Below are positions 23,601 to 35,379 of a DNA stretch of 51,553 bases, piece by piece. Location: positions 1-51,553 of the forward strand of contig NZ_LZJR01000026.1 of assembly GCF_001667925.1 (NCBI RefSeq), in the 5' to 3' direction. Both the position numbers and the translations under genes were made by a program. The notes beneath the pieces are model-generated. The model was not told where the DNA came from. It saw only the letters and a list, made by a program, of their open reading frames with translations, and did not search any database. Numbering within the stretch: position 1 is the first letter of the stretch; each line of letters begins with the position of its first letter. Source of the DNA: Mycobacterium sp. E2479. Its GTDB lineage: Bacteria; Actinomycetota; Actinomycetes; Mycobacteriales; Mycobacteriaceae.

Positions 23601-26600
23601 GACGGGCTGACCGGCACGATCCGTGCGCGCACTGCGCCCGCCCCCGCGGCGTGCAACGACACCTGCTGCCAGGAGAACGGGACCAGCATCGAACCTTCGG
23701 GTAGCTCCTCGCTGTTGGAGGCCAACATGACCGCGTGCAATGCCGCGTCGAGCATCGCCGGGTGCACACCGAACCCGGCCGGCGAAACCCCGGCGTCGAG
23801 GGGCAGCGACACTTCGGCGAAGACTTCCTCACCGCGGCGCCACATCGACGTCAGGCCGCGGAACGCCGGACCATACCGGTAACCGCGCTCGCCCAATTGC
23901 TCGTACCCGTCGCCCATGTCCACCGGGACCGCACCGACCGGCGGCCACGCCGACAGATCAGCGCTCGGCTGCACCGATCCCGCGCGCAGCACTCCTTCGG
24001 CATGCAGCGACCATCCCGAGCCCGCTTCAGTCCGCGAAAACACCGACACCGCACGGGCACCCGAATCGTCCGGACCGCCGACCACAACCTGGACGGCGAC
24101 CGAACCACCGGCAGGCAACACCAGCGGCGCCGCCAGATTCAGCTCGTCGACGACTCCGCAGCCCACCTCGTCGCCGGCGCGGATCGCCAACTCGACGAAT
24201 CCCGCGCCGGGGAACAGCACGACACCGCCGATGGCATGATCGGTCAGCCAGCCCTGCACGCCAGGCGACAGCCTGCCGGTAAGCACCACCCCGCCGGTGG
24301 ACGGCAGTTCCACCACCGCGCCCAACAGGGCGTGTTCACTGGCCGCCAGGCCCAGGCCCGCGGCGTCGGCCGGGGCGGCGTCGGCGGCAAGCCAAAAGCG
24401 CCGGCGGTCAAAGGCATACGTGGGCAGCTCGACGAGGTTGGCGTCGCCGAGGGCGCCGCGCCAGTCCACATCCATTCCCGCGACGAACCCTTGCGCCAGG
24501 GCGTTCACCAGGGCGACCGGCTCCGGGCGGTCCTTGCGCAGGGCGGACATCGTGGTCACCGGGGCTGCCGTCGGATCGCAGGTGAGTGTTTCTTCGATCG
24601 AAACCGTCAGTCCGCTGCTCGGACCCACTTCGAGGAAGCGGTTCGCGCCGGCGGAGTGCACGAAACGCACGCTGTCAGCGAATCGCACCGCTTCGCGGAC
24701 GTGTCGCTTCCAATATGCGGCCGAGGCGAAGTCGTCTCCGGCGAGGCGACCTGTCACGTTGGACACGATCGGGATGGTGGGCTTGCCGATGGCCAGTCCG
24801 GCCGCGACGGTGCCGAATTCGTCGATCATCGGATCCATCAACGGCGAGTGGAACGCGTGCGACACGGACAGCTGGTGCACTCGGTGGCCGTCGGCGCGGA
24901 GCTGATCGGCCACTGCGGCCACAGCTTCTTGGGCACCCGAAATCACCACCGAGGTCGGCCCGTTGACCGCGGCGATGCCCATGGTGGCTTGTTCGGAGGG
25001 CGTCAGCAGGCGGCGCACCTCTTCTTCGGTGGCCTGCACCGCGACCATCGCGCCGCCCTCGGGCAGCGCCTGCATGAACCGGCCCCGGGCAACCACCAAG
25101 ACCGCGGCGTTCTCCAACGACAGCACACCAGCGACGTGCGCGGCCGCCAACTCGCCGATCGAGTGGCCCATCACGAAGTCGGGCCGCACACCCCAGGATT
25201 CGAGCAGCCGGAACAAGGCGACTTCCACGGCGAAAAGCGCGGGCTGCGCGAATTCGGTGCTGTGCAAGAGGTTGTCGTCGTGCCCCCACATCACCTCGCG
25301 CAGCGGGCGAAGCAGGTGGCGATCCAGTTCGGTCACGACGGTGTTGAACGCCTCGGCGAACACCGGATAACCGGTGTGTAATCCCATGCCCATGCCCAAT
25401 ATCTGGGATCCCTGGCCTGGAAAGACGAAGACCGTCTTGCCGGTGGTCACCGCGCCGCGGATGACCGAGCCGCCCAAGTCGTCGCCGGCAAGCTCGTCCA
25501 ACCCGGTCAGCAGCCGGTCGCGATCGTCCCCGACGATGACGGCCCGCTGCTCGAAGGCCGATCGGCCGGCCAGCGACCACCCCACATCGGCGATGTCCAA
25601 GTCCGGGTGGGCCCGCAGGTGGGCCGCCAACCGGGCGGCCTGAGAGTTCAACGCCGACAGCGACTTCGCCGAGACCGGCCACGGCACCACCGGAGCCTTG
25701 GGACCGTCCACGATGCGCGGCTCCTCGGCCGGCACGGCTTCGACGATGACATGCGCGTTGGTGCCGCTGATGCCGAACGAGGACACACCCGCGCGGCGGG
25801 GCCGGTTGTCGGGCTTAGGCTTCCAGGCGCGCGCCTCGGTCAACAACGAGACCGAGCCCGTCGACCAGTCGACGTGCGGGCTGGGCTCATCGACGTGCAG
25901 CGTCGCCGGCAATGTCTCGTGACGCATCGCCAGGACCATCTTGATCACGCCGGCCACCCCGGCGGCGGCCTGCGTGTGACCCATGTTCGACTTGATCGAC
26001 CCCAACCAGAGCGGCTCGCCGCGATCCTGGCCGTAGGTGGCCAGCAGGGCCTGGGCCTCGATGGGATCGCCCAATGTGGTTCCGGTGCCGTGGCCCTCGA
26101 CCACGTCCACCTCCGCCGCCGTCAATCCGGCACTGGCCAGCGCGGCACGCACCACCCGCTGCTGCGAGGGACCGTTGGGCGCGGTCAGCCCGTTGGAGGC
26201 GCCGTCCTGGTTGATGGCCGAGCCCCGCACCATCGCAAGCACCGGATGCCCCAGGCGCTGAGCGTCAGACAGGCGCTCCACCACGAGCATGCCCCCGCCT
26301 TCGGAGAATCCCGTGCCGTCGGCCGCGCCGGCGAAGGCCTTGCAGCGGCCGTCCACGGACAACCCGCGCATGCGGCTGAACTCCACGAAGATGTCGGGGG
26401 TGGCGTTGACGGTGACGCCGCCGGCCAGAGCCAGATCGCACTCCCCCGAGCGCAGCGATTGCGCGGCCATGTGTAATGCCACCAGCGACGACGAGCACGC
26501 CGTGTCCACCGAGACCGCCGGGCCCTCCAGGCCAAGCACATACGACACCCGGCCCGACGCCACACTCGACGATTGTCCGGTCAGCCGGAAACCCTCCGCG

Positions 26601-29600
26601 GCCGGCGCGGCACCCATGCCGTAGCCCTGCGTGTACACCCCCGCGAATATTCCGGTGGCGCTGCCGCGTAGCGTGCCGGGGTCAATTCCCGCCCGTTCCA
26701 ACGCTTCCCAGGACAGCTCGAGGAACATGCGTTGTTGCGGGTCCATGGACAGCGCCTCGCTGGGCGCGATGCCGAAGAAGGCGGGGTCGAAGTCCGCGAC
26801 ACCGTCTACGAAGCCGCCGGTGCGGGTGTAGCAGGTGCCCGGAACATCGGGATCGGGGTTGTACACGTTGGCCAGGTCCCAGCCACGATCGGTCGGGAAA
26901 TCGGAGAGCACGTCGCGGCCTTCGGCCAACATGTCCCACAGGTCGTCGGGGGAATTCACCCCACCCGGGTAGCGGCACGCCATCCCGACGATCACGATCG
27001 GATCGTCATCGGTGGCGCGAGCGACCGGAGCATGCTTGACCTCTTGGGGGACGCCGGCGAGTTGGGTGCGGATGTAGCCGGCCAGGCCGTTGGGCGTCGG
27101 GTAATCGAAGATCAGGGTGGGCGAAAGCGCCAGTCCGGTCGCGGTTTTGAGCCGGTTGCGCATTTCGACCGCGGTAAGCGAGTCGAAACCCAACTCCTGG
27201 AACGCCCTGTCGGGGTCGATCGCCTCGGGAGTGGTGTTGCCCAGCACGGTGGCGATGTGCGAACGCACCAGGTCCAGGAGCACGGCGTGCTGCTCGGCTT
27301 CCGACAGCCCCTCCAGGCGATGCGCGAGCGCCGACTTCGATTTCGCAGCCGCCAGTGAGTCGTCGACTCGCCGCCGTGTCGGGACTTTGACGAGATCGCT
27401 GAACATCGGCGGCACCGCGACCCCGTGGGCCCGCAGCGCGCCGAGGTCAATGCGGGCCGGCGCCAGGAATGGTTCGTCGACAATCAGTGCGGTGTCGAAG
27501 AGTTCCATGGCCTGATCCGAGGACAGCGCCAAGATCCCGTCGCGGCCCAGCCGGGCGAGGTCGGCCGCGTCCAGCCCACCGGTCATGGCGCTGGCCTGCT
27601 CCCACAGCCCCCAGGCCAGTGAGATCGCCGGCAGCCCGTGCGCCCGTCGGTGCGCGGCCAACCCGTCCAGGAACGAGTTCGCCGCCCCGTAGTTGCCCTG
27701 GCCCGACGAACCGACCAGCCCGGCCATCGACGAAAACATCACGAAGGCGGTCAGATTCAGCTCGCGGGTCAACTCGTGCAGGTTCCAGGCGGCGTCGACC
27801 TTGGCCCGCAACACCGCGTCGACACGCTCGGGGGTCAGCGAGGTGACCATCGCGTCGTCGAGCACGCCGGCTGCGTGAATCACGCCGGACAGCGGCCGCT
27901 GCGCAGCAATGTCGTCGATCACCTGCGCCAGCGCTGCCCGGTCGGCCGCGTCGCACGCCACCACGCGCGCCCGGGCACCCGCGGTTTGCAGCTCGGCGAT
28001 CAACTCGGCGGAGCCGGGCGCGTCCGGCCCACGCCGGCTCAGCAACACCACGTCCTCGACACCGTGGTGCGCCACCAGGTGACGCGCCAACGTCGAACCC
28101 GCCATGCCCGTCCCGCCGGTGATCAGCACCGTGCCCGCACCGAGCCCGGCACCTGGCCCAGAAGGCAGGGTCATGACGACCTTGCCGACGTGGCGGGCCT
28201 GGCTCAGGTAACGCAGCGCGCTGCGTCCGCGTCGCACGTCAAAGGTAGTGACCGGCAACGGTTCCAGCGCCCCGGCGTCGAACAGCCCCGCGAGCTCCAA
28301 CATCCACTGATGCATCCGGGGACGGCCGGGCTCGAACAAGTCGAAGGCGCGGTAGCGGACACCCGGATACTCCTGGGCCACCACGCCCGGATCGCGGATG
28401 TCGGTCTTGCCCATCTCCAGGAACACTCCACCGGGAGCGACCAACCGCAGCGAGGCGTCGACGAAGTCGCCGGCCAGCGAGTCCAGCACCACGTCCATGC
28501 CGCGGCCGCCGGTGACAGCCCGGAACTTCTCCTCGAACTCCAAACTGCGTGAATCCGAGATGTGATCGTCGTCGAAGCCCATGGCCCGCAACGTGTCCCA
28601 CTTGCCGCGGCTGGCGGTCGCGAACACTTCCAGGCCCAGATGCCTGCCTAGCTGAACCGCGGCCATCCCGACGCCGCCGGCCGCGGCGTGCACCAGCACC
28701 CGCTGCCCCGGCTTGACGTCGGCCAGGTGGATGAACGCCATATAGGCGGTGGTGAAAACCGCCGAGATGCCCGCAGCTTCGGCGTAGGACCAGTGGTCGG
28801 GCTTGTGCTGCAACAGGCGGACGTCGCCGGGCACCAGCGTGCCGCTGCCATCGGGGAAGAAGCCGTACACCGAATCGCCGACCGCGAACTCGGTGACACC
28901 CGGCCCGACTTCGACCACCACGCCGGCACCTTCGCCGCCAAGCAGGGCGTCGTGGGTGAACATGCCCAGGGTGATCATGACGTCGCGGAAGTTGGTGGCG
29001 ATGGCGCGCAAGGCCACCCGGACCTGACCCGGCTCCAGCGCGGCGCCCGCGTTGGGAACCGGCTCCAGTTGCAGGTTTTCGAACGTTCCCGCGCTGCTGA
29101 TCCCGAGCCGCCAGGGCCCGTCCGCCGGAGGCGTCATGATGCCGTCGACCGCGCGGCTGCCGCGCACCCGCGCGGTGTAGGCCGTGCCGTCGCGCAGCAA
29201 CACCGCGGGCTCGCCGGCGGTCAGAACGGTCGCGATCGCGCTTTCATCAAGCGCTGCATCGGAATCCACCAGGACGATGCGGCCCGGATGCTCTGTCTGC
29301 GCCGACCGCACCAGCCCCCATACCGCCGCGCCGGCCAGATCGGGGACGTCCTCGCCCGCCAACCCCATCGCGCCCCGGGTCGCGACGATCAACACTCCGG
29401 AGTCGTGCTCGGTCAGCCACGACTGGACGGCCGCCAGCGCCTGATGCGTACGCTCATACGAGCCAAAGACCGGATCTTCGCCGGCCGCAACGGATTCGAA
29501 GACCTGATGCGGGGGCGACTCGGCACTGCCCGCCGTCGTCGCAGCCGGTGACCACACCACCTCGAACAGCCGGTCTGCACCCGAGCCCGACACCCCCGCG

Positions 29601-32600
29601 CGCAGCTGCCGCTCGCTCACCGGGCGCACCACCATCGCGCCAACCGACAGCACCGGCAATCCGAGTCCGTCGGCCAGCTCGATCGAGACCGCCCTGGTAG
29701 CCGCGGCGCCATCCGACGTCGATGCCGGTGCGATGCGCACACGGACCGCCGAAGCGCCCGCCGCGTGTAGCGACACGCCCTGCCACGCGAACGGCAGCAC
29801 CACTTCGTCGGCCTGACCGGCACTGCGGTGAGCGACGATCAGTGCGTGCATGGCCGCATCCAGCAGCGCCGGGTGGACGCCGAATCCGTTGACGCCGCCG
29901 GCGGCGTCGGGCAGCCGTACCTCTGCGAAGACCTCGTCGTCGCGCACCCACGCCGCGGTCAGGCCCTGGAATGCCGGGCCGTAGCCGTAGCCACGCGCGG
30001 TCAACTGCTCGTAGCCGTCGGCGGTGTCGACCTTGACGGCTCCCGCCGGCGGCCATGCCGACAGGTCCGCTCCCGGCTCGACCGAGCCGGTGCTCAGCGT
30101 TCCTTCGGCATGGCAGACCCAGCCGGAACCGGCGTCGGCGCGCGAGAAGATCGATACGTCGCGCCAGCCGGATTCCGCGGCGGGGCCTACGACCACTTGC
30201 ACGGCGACCGATGCCGAACCGGAATCCTTGGCCGGCAACACCAATGGCGCCTGCAGCGTCAGTTCCTCGACCGTCGAGCAACCGACTTCGTCGCCGGCGC
30301 GGATCGCCAGCTCCACGAAGCCGGAGCCGGGGAACACGACCGTGCCCGACACGGCGTGATCGGTCAGCCAGCCCTGCAGGCTCGGCGACAGCCGCCCCGT
30401 CAGCACCACCCCGCCCGAAGCCGGCAGCTCGACGACCGCGCTCAGCAGCGGGTGCTCGCTGGTGCCCAGTCCCAGTCCGGAAGCGTCGGCCGCGATTCCC
30501 TCCCCGGACAGCCAAAACCGGCGCCGGTCAAAGGCGTACGTCGGCAGCTCGACGAAGCCGGCGCCGTCCAGCGCGCCGCGCCAACGCACGCTCACTCCCG
30601 CGACGAACGCCGTGGCGGCCGAAGTCAGGAATCTGTCGAGTCCGCCGTCGTCGCGGCCCAGGGTGGGGATGACCGTGACTTCAGCGGCCTCGGCGCCTCT
30701 GCTGACATGGTCGTTGGCGGTGTCCTCGATGCCCGCGACCAGAGCCGGGTGAGGACTGGATTCGATGAACGTCCGGTATCCGTGTTCGCAGGCGCTGCGC
30801 ACCGCCTGGTCGAACTGCACGGTCTGCCGGATGTTGCGATACCAGTAGTCGGCGTCCAATCCGGCTGTGTCCAACCGGTTTCCCGTCACGGTCGAAAAGA
30901 ACGCGATGCGCGAGGAGCGTGGCTCGATACCGGACAACACTTCCGCGAGGTCGGCGCGGATCGCCTCGACCTCGATCGAGTGCGAAGCGTAGTCCACGTC
31001 GATCCGCCGAGTCCGCAGCTCGAGGTCGGCGCAGAAGCCGGCGAGCTCGTCGAGCGCGGCGCCCTCACCCGACACCACGACGGCCGACCGGCCGTTGACG
31101 GCGGCGATGCTGACTCGATTACCGTAGGGCGCCAACAATTCCCGGGCTCGTTCGGTGCTGCAGGCGATGGACAGCATCCCGCCGGGGCCGGTCAGTGACG
31201 TCAGCAGCTTGCTGCGCAATGTGACCACCCGGGCGGCGTCGTGCAGCGACAGCGCGTCTGCGACGCAAGCGGCGGCGATCTCACCCTGCGAATGGCCGAT
31301 CACGGCATCCGGGTTCACCCCGACCGACTTCCACAGTTCGGCTAGCGACACCATCACGGCGAAGAGCACCGGCTGCACGACGTCGACCCGGTCCAATCCC
31401 GGTGCGCCGGGTGCGCCACGCAGCACGTCGACCAGCGACCAGTCGACGAATTCGGCGAAGGCCTCTTCGCATTCGCGAATCTGTTCTGCGAAGACCGGTG
31501 CGGTATCCAGTAATTCGATGGCCATGCCCAGCCATTGGGAGCCCTGTCCGGGAAAGACGAACACGGTCTTGCCCGCAGGTGTCGCAGTGCCCCGAATCAC
31601 CGATCCGGTGGGGTCATCGTTGGCCAGTTCGTCCAGGCCGGCGAGCAACCGGTCGCGGTCACCGCCGACGACGACGGCCCGATGCTCAAACGTCGCGCGG
31701 CCCGCCAACGACCACCCGACGTCGGCGGCGTCCAGATCACTATGCGCGCGAACGTATTCGGCCAACCGCGCCGCCTGCGCCGCCAACGCCGATGGCGATT
31801 TCGCCGATACCGCCCACGGAATACTTGGACGTGCCGGCCCGGCCTGCCGTGCCGGCTCGGCCGGAGCCGCTTCCACGATGACGTGCGCGTTGGTGCCGCT
31901 GATGCCGAACGACGACACGCCCGCACGGCGCGGGCGCTCGGCCATCCAGGGCCGCGCCTCGGTCAGCAACGACACCGAACCCGCCGACCAGTCGACGTGG
32001 GGGCTCGGAGCGTCCACGTGCAGCGTCGCCGGCAGCGTCTCGTGACGCATCGCCTGCACCATCTTGATGACGCCGGCCGCCCCGGCGGCGGCCTGCGTAT
32101 GGCCCATGTTCGACTTGATCGAGCCCAGCCACAGCGGCTCGCTGCGATCCTGCCCGTAGGTGGCCAGCAGGGCCTGCGCTTCGATCGGGTCACCCAGGGT
32201 GGTTCCGGTGCCATGGCCCTCGACGACATCGACGTCGGCCGGGGACAAGCCGGCGTTGGCCAGCGCCGCACGCACCACCCGCTGCTGCGAGGGACCGTTG
32301 GGCGCGGTCAGCCCGTTGGAGGCGCCGTCCTGATTGACCGCCGACCCGCGCACCAAGGCGAGTACCGGATGCCCCAGCCGCTGCGCGTCCGACAGGCGCT
32401 CCACCACCAGGATTGCCCCGCCCTCGGACCAGCCGACGCCGTCGGCCGCGCCCGCATAAGCCTTGCACCGTCCGTCCGGCGCCAATCCGCGGTGCCGGCT
32501 GAACTCGACGAAGACCGTGGGCGTGGCGTTCACGGTCGCACCGCCGGCCAAGGCCAGGTCGCACTCCCCCGAGCGCAGCGACTGCACGGCCATGTGCAAG

Positions 32601-33226
32601 GCGACCAACGACGACGAACACGCCGTGTCCACCGACACCGCCGGGCCCTCGAGCCCCAGCACGTAGGACACCCGCCCCGACGCGACGCTGGAGGTCATGC
32701 CGGTCAGCCGGTAACCCTCGATCTCCTCGGCGAGCATGCCGTAACCCTGAACGATGAGCCCGGCGAACACGCCGGTGGCGCTGCCGCGCAACCCGCTGGG
32801 GTCAATCCCCGCCCGTTCCAACGCTTCCCACGACAGTTCGAGCAGCATCCGATGCTGGGGATCCATCGCGAGCGCCTCGCTCGGCGCGATGCCGAAGAAG
32901 GCAGGGTCGAAGTCGGCGACCCCGTCGACGAAGCCGCCGCTGTTCACATAGCACTTGTGACGTGCGTCGGGGTCCGGGTCGTACAGGCTCGCCAGGTCCC
33001 ACCCACGGTCGGTGGGAAACTCCGAGGTGACGTCGCGACCGTCGGCGACCATTTCCCACAACGCCTCCGGGCTGTCCACGCCACCCGGGAAGCGACACGA
33101 CATACCGACGATCGCGATCGGCTCATTGGACCGCTCCAGCAGCGCCCGGTTGGTGCGCTTCAGGCGCTCAACCTGGACCAGCGCTTTACGCAGCGCTTCG
33201 GTCGCATGCTGGAGTTGATCAACCAT
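20663..33226 (-). CDS. pks12: Mycoketide polyketide synthase Pks12, bimodular
   Basis: A type I polyketide synthase of about 4187 residues with two complete modules, KS-AT-DH-ER-KR-ACP twice. Numbering from the ATG at 33224-33226: KS Cys203, AT Ser646, DH His957, KR Tyr1846, ACP Ser2016; then KS Cys2244, AT Ser2689, DH His2997, KR Tyr3893, ACP Ser4065. ER nucleotide motifs ([10 protein letters not shown]) lie near 1513 and 3564. AT1 has YASH, a methylmalonyl signature; AT2 has HAFH, a malonyl signature, as expected for alternating branched mycoketide. There is no thioesterase. An N-terminal coiled coil (residues about 1-32) and an acidic C-terminus ([11 protein letters not shown]) match the linkers that let M. 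tuberculosis Pks12 chains act one after another. The product becomes mannosyl-beta-1-phosphomycoketide, a CD1c antigen. A GTG one codon upstream is an alternative start; GAGG spacing favours the ATG. Confidence 0.96.
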   Translation of the reverse strand: MVDQLQHATEALRKALVQVERLKRTNRALLERSNEPIAIVGMSCRFPGGVDSPEALWEMVADGRDVTSEFPTDRGWDLASLYDPDPDARHKCYVNSGGFVDGVADFDPAFFGIAPSEALAMDPQHRMLLELSWEALERAGIDPSGLRGSATGVFAGLIVQGYGMLAEEIEGYRLTGMTSSVASGRVSYVLGLEGPAVSVDTACSSSLVALHMAVQSLRSGECDLALAGGATVNATPTVFVEFSRHRGLAPDGRCKAYAGAADGVGWSEGGAILVVERLSDAQRLGHPVLALVRGSAVNQDGASNGLTAPNGPSQQRVVRAALANAGLSPADVDVVEGHGTGTTLGDPIEAQALLATYGQDRSEPLWLGSIKSNMGHTQAAAGAAGVIKMVQAMRHETLPATLHVDAPSPHVDWSAGSVSLLTEARPWMAERPRRAGVSSFGISGTNAHVIVEAAPAEPARQAGPARPSIPWAVSAKSPSALAAQAARLAEYVRAHSDLDAADVGWSLAGRATFEHRAVVVGGDRDRLLAGLDELANDDPTGSVIRGTATPAGKTVFVFPGQGSQWLGMAIELLDTAPVFAEQIRECEEAFAEFVDWSLVDVLRGAPGAPGLDRVDVVQPVLFAVMVSLAELWKSVGVNPDAVIGHSQGEIAAACVADALSLHDAARVVTLRSKLLTSLTGPGGMLSIACSTERARELLAPYGNRVSIAAVNGRSAVVVSGEGAALDELAGFCADLELRTRRIDVDYASHSIEVEAIRADLAEVLSGIEPRSSRIAFFSTVTGNRLDTAGLDADYWYRNIRQTVQFDQAVRSACEHGYRTFIESSPHPALVAGIEDTANDHVSRGAEAAEVTVIPTLGRDDGGLDRFLTSAATAFVAGVSVRWRGALDGAGFVELPTYAFDRRRFWLSGEGIAADASGLGLGTSEHPLLSAVVELPASGGVVLTGRLSPSLQGWLTDHAVSGTVVFPGSGFVELAIRAGDEVGCSTVEELTLQAPLVLPAKDSGSASVAVQVVVGPAAESGWRDVSIFSRADAGSGWVCHAEGTLSTGSVEPGADLSAWPPAGAVKVDTADGYEQLTARGYGYGPAFQGLTAAWVRDDEVFAEVRLPDAAGGVNGFGVHPALLDAAMHALIVAHRSAGQADEVVLPFAWQGVSLHAAGASAVRVRIAPASTSDGAAATRAVSIELADGLGLPVLSVGAMVVRPVSERQLRAGVSGSGADRLFEVVWSPAATTAGSAESPPHQVFESVAAGEDPVFGSYERTHQALAAVQSWLTEHDSGVLIVATRGAMGLAGEDVPDLAGAAVWGLVRSAQTEHPGRIVLVDSDAALDESAIATVLTAGEPAVLLRDGTAYTARVRGSRAVDGIMTPPADGPWRLGISSAGTFENLQLEPVPNAGAALEPGQVRVALRAIATNFRDVMITLGMFTHDALLGGEGAGVVVEVGPGVTEFAVGDSVYGFFPDGSGTLVPGDVRLLQHKPDHWSYAEAAGISAVFTTAYMAFIHLADVKPGQRVLVHAAAGGVGMAAVQLGRHLGLEVFATASRGKWDTLRAMGFDDDHISDSRSLEFEEKFRAVTGGRGMDVVLDSLAGDFVDASLRLVAPGGVFLEMGKTDIRDPGVVAQEYPGVRYRAFDLFEPGRPRMHQWMLELAGLFDAGALEPLPVTTFDVRRGRSALRYLSQARHVGKVVMTLPSGPGAGLGAGTVLITGGTGMAGSTLARHLVAHHGVEDVVLLSRRGPDAPGSAELIAELQTAGARARVVACDAADRAALAQVIDDIAAQRPLSGVIHAAGVLDDAMVTSLTPERVDAVLRAKVDAAWNLHELTRELNLTAFVMFSSMAGLVGSSGQGNYGAANSFLDGLAAHRRAHGLPAISLAWGLWEQASAMTGGLDAADLARLGRDGILALSSDQAMELFDTALIVDEPFLAPARIDLGALRAHGVAVPPMFSDLVKVPTRRRVDDSLAAAKSKSALAHRLEGLSEAEQHAVLLDLVRSHIATVLGNTTPEAIDPDRAFQELGFDSLTAVEMRNRLKTATGLALSPTLIFDYPTPNGLAGYIRTQLAGVPQEVKHAPVARATDDDPIVIVGMACRYPGGVNSPDDLWDMLAEGRDVLSDFPTDRGWDLANVYNPDPDVPGTCYTRTGGFVDGVADFDPAFFGIAPSEALSMDPQQRMFLELSWEALERAGIDPGTLRGSATGIFAGVYTQGYGMGAAPAAEGFRLTGQSSSVASGRVSYVLGLEGPAVSVDTACSSSLVALHMAAQSLRSGECDLALAGGVTVNATPDIFVEFSRMRGLSVDGRCKAFAGAADGTGFSEGGGMLVVERLSDAQRLGHPVLAMVRGSAINQDGASNGLTAPNGPSQQRVVRAALASAGLTAAEVDVVEGHGTGTTLGDPIEAQALLATYGQDRGEPLWLGSIKSNMGHTQAAAGVAGVIKMVLAMRHETLPATLHVDEPSPHVDWSTGSVSLLTEARAWKPKPDNRPRRAGVSSFGISGTNAHVIVEAVPAEEPRIVDGPKAPVVPWPVSAKSLSALNSQAARLAAHLRAHPDLDIADVGWSLAGRSAFEQRAVIVGDDRDRLLTGLDELAGDDLGGSVIRGAVTTGKTVFVFPGQGSQILGMGMGLHTGYPVFAEAFNTVVTELDRHLLRPLREVMWGHDDNLLHSTEFAQPALFAVEVALFRLLESWGVRPDFVMGHSIGELAAAHVAGVLSLENAAVLVVARGRFMQALPEGGAMVAVQATEEEVRRLLTPSEQATMGIAAVNGPTSVVISGAQEAVAAVADQLRADGHRVHQLSVSHAFHSPLMDPMIDEFGTVAAGLAIGKPTIPIVSNVTGRLAGDDFASAAYWKRHVREAVRFADSVRFVHSAGANRFLEVGPSSGLTVSIEETLTCDPTAAPVTTMSALRKDRPEPVALVNALAQGFVAGMDVDWRGALGDANLVELPTYAFDRRRFWLAADAAPADAAGLGLAASEHALLGAVVELPSTGGVVLTGRLSPGVQGWLTDHAIGGVVLFPGAGFVELAIRAGDEVGCGVVDELNLAAPLVLPAGGSVAVQVVVGGPDDSGARAVSVFSRTEAGSGWSLHAEGVLRAGSVQPSADLSAWPPVGAVPVDMGDGYEQLGERGYRYGPAFRGLTSMWRRGEEVFAEVSLPLDAGVSPAGFGVHPAMLDAALHAVMLASNSEELPEGSMLVPFSWQQVSLHAAGAGAVRARIVPVSPSAVSIELADGLGLPVLSVASMVARPVTDKQLLAAVSNSGPDRLFEVIWSAQPSAAVQTVSVCAWGATELDSAEADRSAVLFESQPVSGDVITDVYAATRAVLPVLQSWLSRDGAGTLVVATRGAMTLPGEDVTDLAGAAVWGLVRSAQTEHPGRIVLVDTDAQLDSDAIAAVLALNEPQAILRNGTVYTARVLGSRAVSGLLLPPDDGPWRLGMSSHGTIENLRIERIPDADVPLGPGQVRVELSAIAANFRDVMIALGLYPDPEAIMGIEAAGVVVETGPETASPEGRFAVGDRVMGLFPDGTGTIAKTDERLLAKVPAGWSHTAAATASVVFATANYALVDLAGAKPGQRLLVHAAAGGVGMAAVQLARHIGLEVFATASRGKWDTLRDMGFDDDHIADSRTLEFEEKFRAVTGGRGMDVVLDSLSGDFVDASLRLMAPGGVFLEMGKTDIRDREVVARDHPGVRYRAFDLFEAGPDRIAAMLDELAAMFGEDVLRPLPVTRFDVRRAPAALRYLSQARHVGKVVMTMPDAWTAGTVLITGATGMAGSAVARHVVSRHGARNLVLVSRRGLDAPGAAELVAELNAAGAHSETVACDAADREALAKVIAEIPMQRPLTGVIHAAGVLHDAVVTSLTPDRIESVLRSKVDAAWNLHELTSDLDVSAFVMFSSIAGLAGASGQANYAAGNSFLDGLAAHRRAHGLPAISLGWGLWDQASAMTGALGAADRARFGRDGIVAMSSDQALELMDTALIVDEPFMLPAHIDLAALRVKFDGGTLPPMFVDLINAPTRRQVDDSLAAAKSKSALLQRLEGLPADEREAILLDLVRANIATVLGSASPEAIHPDRAFQELGFDSLTAVEMRNRLKAATGLSLSPTLIFDYPNSAALAGYMYRELVGSTDQTVAAPPPAEAEIQRVVGSIPVKRLRQAGVLELLLALADESSSPNAPSEVTSFSAEKDIADMDLDDLVNAALLDDDE

Positions 33227-33229
33227 CAC

Positions 33230-33643
33230 AAACCTCGCCTAACCCTCACCTAACGACGTGCGGCCGTCTTTCACCGCCGGATGCGGTTTTCGCCGAGTGA
33301 CGGAACTTGCTGCACGAGGCGACGCCGTTTCCCGTTCGACCAGCGTCGTGCTGCTCTCCGACCCAAGAATATTGCTGGTGAGTATGGCCAACTCCGACTG
33401 AATTTCAAAACGTCCGCTGCTCCCGGCGGCTACGGCAGGACCGGCATGGACAGGTGCGCCGCGCCGCGCGAAGGAAGTGTGACTCGGGGTGCCCGATGTG
33501 CTCCCTGGGCCGCGGTGCGCCGCAGACCCGGCCCGACGTCCATGGCGCGACTGTACCCGGCCGGCCATAGCCGGCGGTCAGGCGCATGTCATGGACTATT
33601 CGGCGCGGCGAAGCGGCCATTCGGCCAGCGCTGAACGATGCGG
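33230..33643. other. 414-bp intergenic region upstream of pks12
   Basis: The gap lies between pks12 and the small zinc-ribbon gene, both on the minus strand. Short frames here have no ribosome-binding site and no plausible protein composition. The only element I can support is the pks12 promoter candidate at 33381-33408. The part from 33410 to 33643 is GC-rich and may hold the 3' end of the upstream transcript; I see no strong terminator hairpin followed by T residues. Confidence 0.5.
33381..33408 (-). promoter_or_regulatory. Candidate SigA promoter of pks12
   Basis: On the minus strand TTGAAA (33403-33408), a 16-bp spacer and CATACT (33381-33386) form a good housekeeping-type promoter. It implies a 5' leader of about 150 nt before the pks12 start at 33226. 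No clear operator or riboswitch structure is visible in that leader. Confidence 0.45.
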
Positions 33644-33994
33644 TCACACACCCGCTCGGCGCCATCCGTCGGCGGCCCGCGCGGCTTGGATCAGCGCGTC
33701 GCATAACTGGCGCAGCTCGGTGGTTCCGGCGCCTTCGTCGACCGCCGTGGCGACGTCCTCGGCCGCGCACCGCACCTGATAGACGCGATCCGACAGGTCG
33801 GCGGCATCCTCGGCCGACAGCACCACCGCGTCGTCGGCCACCGCTGCCGCGCCGTTGCGGTTCAGCGAGGCTCGCTGTTCGTACGCGCGCTGCCGGCACG
33901 ACTGCCGGCAGTACTGGCGGCGACGACCCATCCCTGCGTCTGTGACGTCTCGGCCGCACCATCGACAGGGCTGCGGCTGGGTACGGCGGCTCAC
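33644..33994 (-). CDS. Small zinc-ribbon protein of unknown function (Rv2049c-like)
   Basis: A 116-residue protein starting at the GTG at 33992-33994 (SRRTQPQPCRWCGRDV). The N-terminal 45 residues contain CRWC, then about 15 residues later YCRQSC, followed by a basic stretch (RQRAYEQRA). This Cys-x2-Cys ... Cys-x3-Cys pattern fits a zinc ribbon that could bind nucleic acid. The C-terminal helices are acidic (LSAEDAADLSDRVYQVRCAAEDVATAVDEG). It lies divergently from rbpA in the place of Rv2049c, though I recall that annotated protein as shorter, so the extent of homology is uncertain. Frame use further upstream runs into the rbpA control region and is unlikely to be coding. Confidence 0.65.
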   Translation of the reverse strand: MSRRTQPQPCRWCGRDVTDAGMGRRRQYCRQSCRQRAYEQRASLNRNGAAAVADDAVVLSAEDAADLSDRVYQVRCAAEDVATAVDEGAGTTELRQLCDALIQAARAADGWRRAGV

Positions 33995-34070
33995 GCCTGC
34001 CGACTTTAATCGGGTTTTCTCGGCGATCCCGGTATCATTGATGGTCGCGTCGCGTAGGCCGGCTTCGGCC

Positions 34071-34098
34071 GGGAACTGCGCCGATCGCCCCAAGCGTT
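34071..34098 (+). promoter_or_regulatory. Candidate SigE/SigH-type ECF promoter of rbpA
   Basis: GGGAAC at 34071-34076 and CGTT at 34095-34098 match the published mycobacterial SigE/SigH pattern (GGGAAC, then about 17-18 bp, then CGTT), with 18 bp between the two blocks. The transcript would start near 34105, about 53 nt before rbpA. A second possible -10 (TATCAT, 34033-34038) lies upstream without a clear -35. Stress induction of rbpA would fit RbpA's role. Confidence 0.55.
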
Positions 34099-34157
34099 TC
34101 GCTAGGTGAAGAGTTAAGAGCCAAAGAGCTCCGAAAAGACCTGAAGGAGTAGCAGCC

Positions 34158-34493
34158 ATGGCTGATCGCGTACTGAGAGGCAGTCGCCTCGGGGCCGTGA
34201 GCTACGAGACTGACCGCAACCATGACCTGGCACCGCGCCAACTCGCGAAGTACCGGACCGAGAACGGCGAGGAGTTCGAGGTTCCCTTCGCCGACGACGC
34301 CGAGATTCCCGGCACCTGGCTGTGCCGTAACGGCCTGGAAGGCACCCTGGTCGAGGGCGACCTGCCCGAGCCGAAGAAGGTAAAACCGCCGCGCACGCAC
34401 TGGGACATGCTGCTCGAGCGTCGCTCGGTGGAGGAACTCGAAGAGCTGCTCAAGGAGCGTCTCGAGATAATCAAGGCCCGTCGCCGGGGCTGA
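34158..34493 (+). CDS. rbpA: RNA polymerase-binding protein RbpA
   Basis: A 111-residue protein with the complete RbpA layout. An N-terminal tail (MADRVLRGSRLGAVSYETDRN) is followed by the core with FEVPFADDAEIPGTWLC. Then comes the basic linker (PEPKKVKPPRTHWDMLLERR) and the C-terminal sigma-interacting helix (SVEELEELLKERLEIIKARR). RbpA binds the sigma A/B subunit and promoter DNA, stabilises the open complex and is essential in M. tuberculosis. Only one of the zinc-type Cys positions of Streptomyces RbpA is visible, as in mycobacteria. The ATG at 34158-34160 follows GAAGGAGTAGC. It is a single gene, divergent from the zinc-ribbon gene and convergent with ppm1, with an ECF-type promoter upstream. 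Confidence 0.97.
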   Translation: MADRVLRGSRLGAVSYETDRNHDLAPRQLAKYRTENGEEFEVPFADDAEIPGTWLCRNGLEGTLVEGDLPEPKKVKPPRTHWDMLLERRSVEELEELLKERLEIIKARRRG

Positions 34494-34522
34494 CCTGCGA
34501 AATTGAACCGGGCTGGCCGTGC

Positions 34523-35317
34523 CTAGGTGCGGTGGTCGGCCCTGGTGGTCCGGGCCCCCGACCGTCGGCCCTGGATGCCCCAACGGGTGACTTTGACCAG
34601 GGCTTCGCGGATGTTGGATCCGCTCATCTTGGAAACACCGAGCTCACGCTCGGTGAAGGTGATGGGTACCTCGGTGATGGTGAACCCGTTGCAGATGGTG
34701 CGCCAGGTCAGATCGATCTGGAAGCAATAGCCCTTGGAGTCCACGCCGTCGAGGTCGATCGCCTCGAGCACCTCGCGGCGGTACGCGCGATAGCCGGCGG
34801 TGATGTCGTGCACACCGATACCGAGCGCCAGCCGCGCATAGGTGTTGGCCGTCCAGGACAGCGCCCAGCGCCGCTTCGGCCAATTGCGCACCGTGCCGCC
34901 CTCGACGTATCGCGACCCGATGGCCAGATCGGCGCCGGCGTCGACGGCGTCCAGCAAGCGGTGCAGCTGTTCGGGCGCGTGGCTGCCGTCGGCGTCCATC
35001 TCAACCAGCACCGAGTAATCACGGCTCAATCCCCACGCAAAACCCGCCAGATACGCCGCGCCCAGGCCGTCCTTGGCGGTGCGGTGCATGACGTGCGTGC
35101 GACCGGCGTCGGCCGACGCCAGCTCCTCGGCGAGCTGGCCGGTGCCGTCGGGGCTGCTGTCGTCCACCACGAGCAGGTGCACGTGCGGGCAAGCCTGTTT
35201 GAGCCGCCGGTGGATGACCGGGAGGTTCTCCAGCTCGTTGTAGGTCGGGATGATCACCAAGACGCGCTGGCTGGGACGATTGCCTGGGACTTGGGGCGCC
35301 GGCTGGCCGGTGGTCAT
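34523..35317 (-). CDS. ppm1: Polyprenol monophosphomannose synthase Ppm1 (separate from Lnt)
   Basis: A 264-residue GT2 glycosyltransferase that transfers mannose from GDP-mannose to polyprenyl phosphate, the donor for lipomannan, lipoarabinomannan and protein O-mannosylation. Visible motifs are [12 protein letters not shown] at the nucleotide site, [23 protein letters not shown] (the DxD-type metal motif) and the acceptor-side GSRYVEGG with NWPKRRW. The C-terminus has the usual [13 protein letters not shown]. The ATG at 35315-35317 follows GAGGAGCTAC; an in-frame extension upstream overlaps lnt and is rejected. In M. tuberculosis this domain is fused to Lnt (Rv2051c). Here the two are separate genes 62 bp apart in the order lnt then ppm1. 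Confidence 0.95.
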   Translation of the reverse strand: MTTGQPAPQVPGNRPSQRVLVIIPTYNELENLPVIHRRLKQACPHVHLLVVDDSSPDGTGQLAEELASADAGRTHVMHRTAKDGLGAAYLAGFAWGLSRDYSVLVEMDADGSHAPEQLHRLLDAVDAGADLAIGSRYVEGGTVRNWPKRRWALSWTANTYARLALGIGVHDITAGYRAYRREVLEAIDLDGVDSKGYCFQIDLTWRTICNGFTITEVPITFTERELGVSKMSGSNIREALVKVTRWGIQGRRSGARTTRADHRT

Positions 35318-35379
35318 GTAGCTCCTCTGTGTCGCCCGAGTTCGAAGAGTGTCGGCCGTCCTGGTCGGACGGGATGTGG

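Noticed and set aside
20663..33226. Long internal direct repeats as a possible CRISPR or mobile element
   Set aside because: They are the two homologous modules of Pks12 in one reading frame.
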